DNA from: Planctomycetaceae bacterium
GTDB taxonomy: Bacteria > Planctomycetota > Planctomycetia > Pirellulales > Pirellulaceae
Direction of reading: 5' to 3'
Length of the DNA: 5,329 nt
Assembly (NCBI GenBank): GCA_003506095.1
Contig: DNWZ01000507.1
Location: 1,276-6,604, forward strand
This document shows positions 1-4,006 of the stretch, piece after piece. The position numbers and the translations under genes were made by a program. Numbering within the stretch: position 1 is the stretch's first letter; each line of letters opens with the position of its first letter. The notes below the pieces were generated by a model that did no database searches, was not told where the DNA came from, and saw nothing but the letters and a program-made list of their open reading frames with translations.

Positions 1-614
1 AGTTCCCAGATCGCCGCCGGGGTCAACTTGCTGTGGCGAACCAGCGACAAACTATAAGCCCCTTCGGCCTCATAACGAGTCAACCCCGAAGCGGCATCGA
101 GCACGTCATCCAACTCGCGGCCCTCGGGCAATTCACCCGATTCGGTAGCGATCCCTTGCGCGATCTCCAGCAACTGATCACGGCTGGGCAGTTCATGCTC
201 GACCGTAACAAACAGTTTTTCCAGCTCCGGTGGCAACTGCACCGTCGGGCTGAGGATCACGATAAACGATCGGTTGACTTTACCGAGAAAGACCGCATGG
301 CTGACTGCCTGGACGATCTCAGCGGACCCAAGAAACCGGTGGAAGTTTTCCAGCACAAAGATCGACGTTGCTTCGTCGCCGGCCGGAGTCGTCACGGCCC
401 GAACCGCCGCCAGTGGATCACTTGCCTCAGCAGTGATCGCAACGTTACCGACGGCGTGTAAGCCACGTTCGATGTTCCAAGTGGCGAGTTGCCACCCTTC
501 GTCACGAGCCATCGCGGCGAGTTCCGCGATGGCGTCTTGGTGTTCTTGCGAGCTGATCCAGATACCGGAGAACCCGGCCCGGATCAGTTCATTCATACGT
601 GATGCAAGCGTCAT
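1..614 (-). CDS. Ycf46-like AAA ATPase, N-terminal part (gene runs off the left edge)
   Basis: Reading from 614 gives 204 codons without a stop to the window edge. The protein resembles the N-terminal, degenerate AAA-like region of Ycf46/SpoVK-type ATPases. It opens with LIRAGFSGIWISSQEHQDAI (10-29), then a WNIERGL strand (46-52). A Walker-B-like IFVLENFHRF follows (85-94), then a sensor-1-like SFIVILSP (116-123) and the typical LPPELEKLF (127-135). GLTRYEAEGAYSLSLVR (177-193) ends the visible part. The catalytic AAA domain with its Walker A motif, expected from about residue 240 in a roughly 500-residue protein, would lie outside the window, so ATPase activity is inferred. Start 614 is chosen because AGGA (626-623) lies 8 bases upstream; in-frame ATGs at 623 and 596 are alternatives, and a stop blocks extension beyond 623. 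It is the third gene of an operon with DUF1257 and DUF2997 genes, 66 bases after the latter, with a terminator-like hairpin between. Ycf46 has been linked to CO2-uptake regulation in cyanobacteria; that role cannot be carried over here. Confidence 0.85.
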   Translation of the reverse strand, partial: MTLASRMNELIRAGFSGIWISSQEHQDAIAELAAMARDEGWQLATWNIERGLHAVGNVAITAEASDPLAAVRAVTTPAGDEATSIFVLENFHRFLGSAEIVQAVSHAVFLGKVNRSFIVILSPTVQLPPELEKLFVTVEHELPSRDQLLEIAQGIATESGELPEGRELDDVLDAASGLTRYEAEGAYSLSLVRHSKLTPAAIWE

Positions 615-649
615 GCACTTCATCCTATTGGGAAAGCGTTATGGTGTTG

Positions 650-700
650 GTCAAAAAAGAAAAGCCCGGCGAGCGACCGGTTAAGGCTGCTGCCGGGCTT
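650..700 (-). terminator. Terminator-like hairpin between the DUF2997 and ATPase genes
   Basis: Two perfect 9-base arms, aagcccggc (662-670) and gccgggctt (692-700), enclose a 21-base loop that can pair further inside (AGC/GCT). On the minus strand the stem is followed at once by a T-rich tract (TTTTCTTTTTT), the form of a Rho-independent terminator. The DUF2997 stop codon (683-681) lies in the loop. A ribosome finishing DUF2997 would cover the hairpin, so it could be a translation-sensitive attenuator that sets how much transcript reaches the ATPase. The structure is seen; the attenuation is inferred. Confidence 0.65.
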
Positions 701-875
701 GCTGTGTTTCGGTTGATTGCGTGCGATAGAAATCAGCCGTCAACTGTTCGGACTGAACTGTGCCCAGGGCCTGCTCCAGAAAGCGGCTCGCTTCTTTGCA
801 CTGCGAGCCCGTAAAACCGTTCGTCTGGACGCGAGAAGAACCGTCGGGGGCGACGATGACATCGATCGTTTTCAA
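681..875 (-). CDS. DUF2997 family small protein, TTG start
   Basis: A 64-residue protein matching the DUF2997 pattern. An N-terminal beta hairpin, MKTIDVIVAPDGSSRVQT (1-18), is followed by the hallmark GFTGSQCKEAS (20-30), a helix RFLEQALG (31-38) and a TADFYR stretch (46-51). The family is small (about 60-75 residues), so this is full length. The C-terminal tail (STETQQARQQP) is low in complexity. The start is TTG: an ideal GGAGGT (886-881) lies 5 bases upstream and family alignment begins exactly at MKTI, while no ATG fits. The TTG overlaps the TGA of the DUF1257 gene (TTGA), implying translational coupling. Molecular function is unknown. DUF2997 genes are known as neighbours of DUF1257 and Ycf46-like ATPases, which agrees with the genes on both sides. 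Confidence 0.88.
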   Translation of the reverse strand: MKTIDVIVAPDGSSRVQTNGFTGSQCKEASRFLEQALGTVQSEQLTADFYRTQSTETQQARQQP

Positions 876-1240
876 GCTGCACCTCCGACGTTGACGGTCA
901 ACTTAACGCTACCATCGGCCAGCGAATGTTCGAACACCGAGTAACCTTTGCGACGAGCCTCAATCTTGGTCGCTTCAATCGCATAGGCTTGCAAGAACTC
1001 ATTGAGCCGTTCCTGCTTGCCCCAGCGGCCCTCATAGTTATCGAACTTCGACTCACCGCTGGTTACATTGAAAACCACCGGATACCGCCAATCACGAAGC
1101 CGAACCGCCAGCCCCGACACTGTTTCGGTGAAGAGTTTTACTTCACCTTCGACCGGCTCGTCGAGCCCCAGTCGTTTGCACCCCGCCCGCACCGCCGCAG
1201 CGCTACGAACCTGGGTCTGAATCTGCACCACATGTGACAT
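872..1240 (-). CDS. DUF1257 family protein (Ycf35-like)
   Basis: A 122-residue protein of the DUF1257/Ycf35 type. It starts MSHVVQIQTQVRSAAAVRAG, as this family does (MSHF..I.T.I.D...L). The central YPVVFNVTSGESKFDNYEGRWG (53-74) corresponds to the conserved block with an N/D-Y-x-G-x-WG core. EFLQAYAIEATKIEARRKGYSV (81-102) is the C-terminal helix, followed by a final strand DGSVKLTVNV. The ATG at 1240 is chosen over an in-frame ATG at 1300 because family similarity begins there and GGGAGG (1250-1245) lies 4 bases upstream. The earlier start would add 20 unrelated residues overlapping a hairpin. It is the first gene of the operon and shares TTGA with the next. Ycf35 is encoded in cyanobacteria and some plastids; no biochemical function is established to my knowledge. 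No signal peptide, so probably cytoplasmic. Confidence 0.88.
   Translation of the reverse strand: MSHVVQIQTQVRSAAAVRAGCKRLGLDEPVEGEVKLFTETVSGLAVRLRDWRYPVVFNVTSGESKFDNYEGRWGKQERLNEFLQAYAIEATKIEARRKGYSVFEHSLADGSVKLTVNVGGAA
873..886 (-). promoter_or_regulatory. Strong Shine-Dalgarno and TTGA stop/start overlap
   Basis: GGAGGT (886-881) sits 5 bases before a TTG start (875-873) that shares bases with the upstream TGA (874-872). This site decides the DUF2997 start and suggests termination-reinitiation coupling that would keep the first two proteins in proportion. Confidence 0.75.
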
Positions 1241-1283
1241 GTGACCTCCCAAAGCATTTGAGTGATAGAAAATGGAAGATGGA

Positions 1284-1325
1284 ATGCTGAGAATCAGCAT
1301 CTACCGGATAGCCGATAGCTATCGG
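1284..1325. promoter_or_regulatory. Two inverted repeats upstream of the DUF1257 operon
   Basis: A hairpin with arms atgctga (1284-1290) and tcagcat (1294-1300) and a 3-base loop is followed by a perfect 14-base palindrome ccgatag/ctatcgg (1312-1325). They lie about 45 to 85 bases upstream of the DUF1257 start, where a 5' leader or an operator would be. The palindrome has the symmetry of a dimeric repressor site and the other could form an RNA hairpin in the leader. I see no convincing -35/-10 pair: a TATATG-like element near 1340 has no good partner. The role is therefore unproven. Confidence 0.4.
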
Positions 1326-1881
1326 TCTACCACATTCATATACCATTCAAATGCCTGCGATTTAGCAATTCAAACATGTGCCACACACACAACGAATTGA
1401 CGAATATACGAGCCAGCCGACTGCCTTTCGCTCGCCGAAAAACATCTACGGGGTTTCAGATTGGCACCATCCCACGCCATTTCGACGGCTAGGTAGTGCG
1501 GTGCAAGACATTAGCGACCACCACTCGTCGGTTCAACGACTACATTTGTGGTGCCAATGGCACTCAAAAGCACGGTATCGTCGCGATGTAGCAAACGCGG
1601 CCAATCACCTGGTCGGTCTGGGCGCTTCGTAAGCCTCGGCAACAGTCAAGGTCTACGAATCCGAGTACCCACGGGACAAGCACAATGGAAGTAATCCCCT
1701 AGACCGACTGCAACGAGTCGCCGGGCATGTGGGGCAACGCAAACTGCCGCTGGTCTTCTTGAACAAGGGCTTAATGCTGGCTGACCAACGGCCTTCAGTA
1801 ATCCACTTCTCCAGCCACCTCAACCCAGCCTGGCCATCAATCGGCTAGCGACGCATCATCTAAGCCTTAATGTGTTCGCCG
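1326..1881. other. Gene-poor spacer with a stop-interrupted ORF
   Basis: No gene can be supported here. On the plus strand one frame is open from 1378 to 1848 except for a TAA at 1630-1632, giving about 84 and 71 residues. The second part contains VKVYESEYPRDKHNGSNPLD. I recognise no family, and there is no good ribosome binding site. The minus strand has several stops in every frame. A widely spaced 9-base inverted repeat (ttggcacca 1461-1469, tggtgccaa 1549-1557) lies in it. It could be remnant coding sequence or plain intergenic DNA. No terminator hairpin is evident after the zinc-ribbon gene. Confidence 0.4.
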
Positions 1882-2106
1882 TCAGTTGATTGGGTCCCCC
1901 GGCGCACCACCTTGACAGGTTGGACATTTACGCCCAATTCCGGCGCCCGCGCCGTCGATGTCTGGTCCGTTTGCACCATACCTTGCCTGACAGTGAGTGC
2001 AACGGAGCTCATAAGTGAACTGCCTCATCAGCGTTGGACTTGGTCCAACTCGCCTGATCACTTCCTGCCCGTTAGGATTGATATGCCCAATATCTGTGCT
2101 TGCCAT
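1882..2106 (-). CDS. Small zinc-ribbon protein paired with an HNH nuclease
   Basis: A 74-residue protein. The N-terminal part MASTDIGHINPNGQEVI is followed by one zinc ribbon: YELRCTHCQARYGANG (32-47) gives the first CxxC pair (C36, C39) and RKCPTCQGGAPG (59-70) the second (C61, C64). A glycine-rich insert, DGAGAGIG, lies between the two halves. The ATG at 2106 is preferred; an in-frame ATG at 2178 would overlap the nuclease gene by 44 bases and add residues that are only an alternate reading of its 3' end. A later ATG at 2028 would leave only the ribbon. GAGG lies 12 bases upstream of 2106, so the ribosome site is weak. It follows the HNH gene by 28 bases on the same strand and is probably cotranscribed. 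By fold it may bind DNA, RNA or a protein partner. I recall small NPNGQ...YGANG...CPxCQGG proteins in other bacteria but know no characterised member. Confidence 0.72.
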   Translation of the reverse strand: MASTDIGHINPNGQEVIRRVGPSPTLMRQFTYELRCTHCQARYGANGPDIDGAGAGIGRKCPTCQGGAPGDPIN

Positions 2107-2134
2107 CGGTGTTACATGCCTCAGTATCGCTCGT

Positions 2135-2605
2135 TTATTTGGGACGCATTGATCGGATGTTCGCAAGCGCCCGATCAAACGATGCGACTACAGTCTCAAT
2201 TTCGGCGGTTAATCGAGATCTTGTGTCGGCATCCATTCCAATGTAGACGTCGGAATGAAGGTCAATCCAGCCTTCAATTAGTCGTTCGCGCCGTGAAAAG
2301 TCCTCATCGGATTCGGCTTTTTCCCTTAGGAAGTCGCGCCAGTTTTGGTCACGCTTTTCTTTCTCGTTGCAGTCCTCGCAAGCGTATGCGCGATTGCTAA
2401 CGTTATTCGGTCCATCAGGATCAATGTGGTCTAGTTGCGCATCCTTCGGGTAGGCATGAATACGTTTCCCGCAATATGCGCAGGCCTCGCCGAAGTGTTC
2501 GATTAGAACCACAAGCTGGGATCTGGTCGGGTGTGGATCGAGAACAGCTGTCAAAGAGCGTCGAACAATGTTCTTGGCAAAGGATGGCGAGTAGTTGGCT
2601 GGCAT
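2135..2605 (-). CDS. HNH endonuclease family protein
   Basis: A 156-residue protein with a central HNH nuclease core (about 40-90). ACAYCGKRI gives the first zinc-binding CxxC (C42, C45). QLDHIDPDGPNNVSNRA carries the catalytic D59-H60 and conserved asparagines (N67, N68, N71). YACEDCNEKEKRDQNW supplies the second CxxC (C76, C79) with N80 in the third HNH position, as in the HNN subtype. This arrangement binds a structural zinc and one catalytic metal and cuts or nicks DNA. The N-terminal 40 residues and the C-terminal segment (100-156, charged, helical) are not recognised and may set specificity. The ATG at 2605 has AGGA 4 bases upstream. The zinc-ribbon gene follows by 28 bases. No methyltransferase, portal or terminase gene is nearby, so a stand-alone defence or mobile nuclease is as likely as a restriction or phage role. 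Confidence 0.85.
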   Translation of the reverse strand: MPANYSPSFAKNIVRRSLTAVLDPHPTRSQLVVLIEHFGEACAYCGKRIHAYPKDAQLDHIDPDGPNNVSNRAYACEDCNEKEKRDQNWRDFLREKAESDEDFSRRERLIEGWIDLHSDVYIGMDADTRSRLTAEIETVVASFDRALANIRSMRPK

Positions 2606-2611
2606 TGAATC

Positions 2612-2881
2612 CTAGTCACTGTCAAGGTTTGGTCGACGAACGGCCGAAATCACGCGGCCGCAACCGCGTGATTTTCCAATTCCAAACGCGAGATCCGGAA
2701 CTCGCGGTGAGTAGACCGCAGCCTCTTTGACATTGTACTGGTTCGATTCCCTGTTTGCCATCCAGTGCTTGGATGGTGCCTGAATCGGTTGGTACTTTGC
2801 CGCATTGACCGCCGGCCCCTCGTAGATCCAGACGTGCGCGGTTAACGCATCCGGCTCCCAGGCTTCACCTGCCTCTACCAC
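2612..2881 (-). CDS. Doubtful ORF upstream of the HNH gene
   Basis: An 89-residue frame opening with GTG at 2881 and stopping 6 bases before the HNH start. The spacing would suit an operon and an AAGGA precedes the start, but it abuts the GTG with no spacer. An internal ATG at 2761 lacks a good site. The N-terminal half (EPDALTAHVWIYEGPAVN) looks protein-like. The 3' half contains a strong hairpin (2647-2674) and a tRNA-3'-end-like motif, which argues for non-coding DNA. No family recognised. It may be a remnant of a longer gene. Confidence 0.2.
   Translation of the reverse strand: MVEAGEAWEPDALTAHVWIYEGPAVNAAKYQPIQAPSKHWMANRESNQYNVKEAAVYSPRVPDLAFGIGKSRGCGRVISAVRRPNLDSD
2647..2674. repeat. 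Perfect 11-bp inverted repeat (hairpin, possible bidirectional terminator)
   Basis: Arms aaatcacgcgg (2647-2657) and ccgcgtgattt (2664-2674) are exact reverse complements around a 6-base loop. The GC-rich core flanked by AAA and TTT resembles a short bidirectional terminator, though the T tracts are only three or four bases. It lies 42 bases upstream of the HNH start, so it may insulate the nuclease cassette from upstream transcription. Confidence 0.55.
2740..2764 (+). other. tRNA-3'-end-like fragment, possible attachment site
   Basis: The plus strand reads GG, then a canonical T-loop ttcgatt (2742-2748), then ccctg (2749-2753), seven bases tttgcca (2754-2760), one base, and CCA (2762-2764). 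These lengths (7, 5, 7, 1, CCA) are exactly those of a tRNA T-loop, 3' T-stem, acceptor strand, discriminator and CCA end. The 5' T-stem pairs at only two positions and no tRNA body is found upstream, so this is not an intact tRNA gene. Such truncated 3' ends are left when integrases insert into tRNA genes. A chance match remains possible because no second copy is visible here. Confidence 0.3.
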
Positions 2882-2884
2882 TCC

Positions 2885-3240
2885 TTAACTCACGGTCCAT
2901 CGCGATCAGGTCGGTCAAACGCTTTGGACTTACTAGCGGATGAAGATCCGTAAATCGATTGAAATCGTCCCAGTTCACATAGCTCTTCTGGCTCCGGCTG
3001 GTAGGCCAAAGATAATTCGCAGCCCAAAATCATTGATGGGATTTTGAATCGGCACCCGCCTGCGCCATTCGCCCCACCGAGCCTTCTGCCGAAAAACATC
3101 GACGACGACAACGATCGCTTGTACAGTGCCGACGGCAGTCAGCAGCCTCGCCTCGCGATGCCGCTCGTGAGGCGATTGAGCTAACCGCCAATGTGCCAGC
3201 CACGAACGCGAAACCTGTATCACGTCAGCGACCACAGTGG
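2885..3240 (-). other. Region with short overlapping frames, possible decayed gene
   Basis: All three minus frames hold short open stretches, none convincing alone. One runs 3235-2975 (86 residues, including a valine-rich AIVVVVDVF). A second runs 3111-2890 (73 residues). The third, lacking a start codon, contains SYVNWDDFNRFTDLHPLVSP near 2980-2925 and then PKRLTDLIAMDREL, the most protein-like piece, and enters just where the first frame ends. This pattern fits a gene broken by frameshifts, but I recognise no family and cannot exclude non-coding sequence. Confidence 0.25.
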
Positions 3241-3439
3241 GAGTAGTTTAAATCCGATGCCAGCGGGGCAGCTATTTTGGGCAACCGCAGCCCAAAACGC
3301 ACTTCGCACTGCCGTTCGAGGACATTGCGGCTCGCCCCGAGAATAGGTGAGAAACAAGGGCATTTAGTCTCGGCGTCCATCCGGCCGATTGATGTTCGAG
3401 CTCTTGCGTGTAGCCAGTGAAAAGGTTTTTATCTCCAAA

Positions 3440-3601
3440 TCAGTTCCGTTCCGTCGCTCGCCGCCGAAACTGAGTATCAATCAACACGATGCTTTGAGAA
3501 TTAACAAGCGTAGCGATCGCTGCGTTTAGGATCATCGCCGCGATGCTACGATCTTCCTGTTGAACCTCCGCAAAAGCTTCGTGCAGATCCGACGACTTCA
3601 T
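3440..3601 (-). CDS. Possible small ORF, 53 residues, unknown
   Basis: The frame reads MKSSDLHEAFAEVQQEDRSI at its start, then AAMILNAAIATLVNSQSIVL and a basic tail ending RRRATERN. The composition is protein-like: an acidic amphipathic helix, an alanine-rich helix and a charged end. An AGG lies only 3 bases before the ATG. An in-frame stop lies about 40 bases upstream, so it is not the tail of a much longer intact gene. No family recognised. It could be a real small protein, a fragment or chance. Confidence 0.25.
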   Translation of the reverse strand: MKSSDLHEAFAEVQQEDRSIAAMILNAAIATLVNSQSIVLIDTQFRRRATERN

Positions 3602-3759
3602 CAACCTGCGGACATTCGCCCATCTTTAGTTGGCTGGCTGTTAAGCTGCTTTTCCGTAACGCGGCACACTCAGAACGACCCACCGGACCGGTCTCAGAAT
3701 CTGTAAGTACTATACTTTTAAATGTTTACGAAAACAGGGTTTTTGAAAAAATTAGTATT

Positions 3760-3986
3760 CAGGGTTGGTACGGGGAGGGGCGAGGCGACAGCAGCAGCGA
3801 CGAGATCTCTCGGCAAGCACCACGGTCTCCCATTGGCCTGTTGAGAACGGGAGGCGATTCCGAAAACCGCTGCGAACCAGCCCGACCGGAGGATACTCGA
3901 ACTCGCTCATTCCTTTGCCGGAAACGGCTTACAGAACCAGAAAGAAAAGAGAAGTTTTAGGAACAGGGTTGGTTTAGGGGAGGAGG
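3760..3986 (+). repeat. Imperfect direct repeat of a G-rich motif
   Basis: cagggttggtacggggaggg at 3760-3779 recurs at 3964-3986 as cagggttggtttaggggagg plus agg, a match of about 20 bases with small changes. The core cagggtt occurs a third time at 3735-3741. The outer copies are about 204 bases apart and bracket most of the gap downstream of the DUF1501 gene. Their function is unknown. Confidence 0.5.
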
Positions 3987-4006
3987 AAATCAACAAAGGC
4001 GAGCGG

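Larger units (their letters stand above)
3241..4006. other. Long non-coding stretch downstream of the DUF1501 gene
   Basis: No well-supported gene. It holds a hairpin ttttgggc/gcccaaaa (3275-3282 and 3290-3297), a possible 53-residue ORF (3440-3601, listed separately), and a symmetric accgg-a-ccggt (3682-3692). An AT-rich patch with tatact and ttttaaatg (about 3709-3755) follows, then a directly repeated G-rich motif (3760 and 3964). A 70-residue plus-strand frame (3765-3977, TTG start) is arginine-rich and low in quality, so I do not call it. No clear terminator follows the DUF1501 stop at 4007. Confidence 0.45.

Noticed and set aside
33..684. Plus-strand frames opposite the ATPase
   Set aside because: The minus strand encodes a recognisable Ycf46-like N-terminus here; the plus frames lack family features and are its shadows.
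717..1237. Plus-strand frames opposite DUF2997 and DUF1257
   Set aside because: Both families are clearly readable on the minus strand with good ribosome sites.
1525..1545. T-arm-like sequence cgtcggttcaacgac
   Set aside because: The base following the loop is not the required C and no tRNA surrounds it.
2033..2049. 7-bp hairpin gttggac/gtccaac
   Set aside because: It lies within the zinc-ribbon coding sequence and has no T tract, so it is probably incidental.
2107..2178. Longer start (2178) for the zinc-ribbon gene
   Set aside because: It would overlap the HNH gene by 44 bases and the added residues are an alternate-frame reading of its end.
2620..2625. Perfect TTGACA on the minus strand upstream of the HNH gene
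   Set aside because: No -10 element stands at 16-18 bases; that position is already inside the coding sequence.
1870..2730. Plus-strand frames of 176 and 84 residues
   Set aside because: They lie opposite the HNH and zinc-ribbon genes and show no coherent domain.
2689..2764. Intact tRNA gene
   Set aside because: No matching 5' acceptor strand, anticodon arm or D arm; only the 3' end resembles a tRNA.
3765..3977. 70-residue plus-strand frame
   Set aside because: TTG start, arginine-rich low-quality sequence, no family, and it overlaps the direct repeats.
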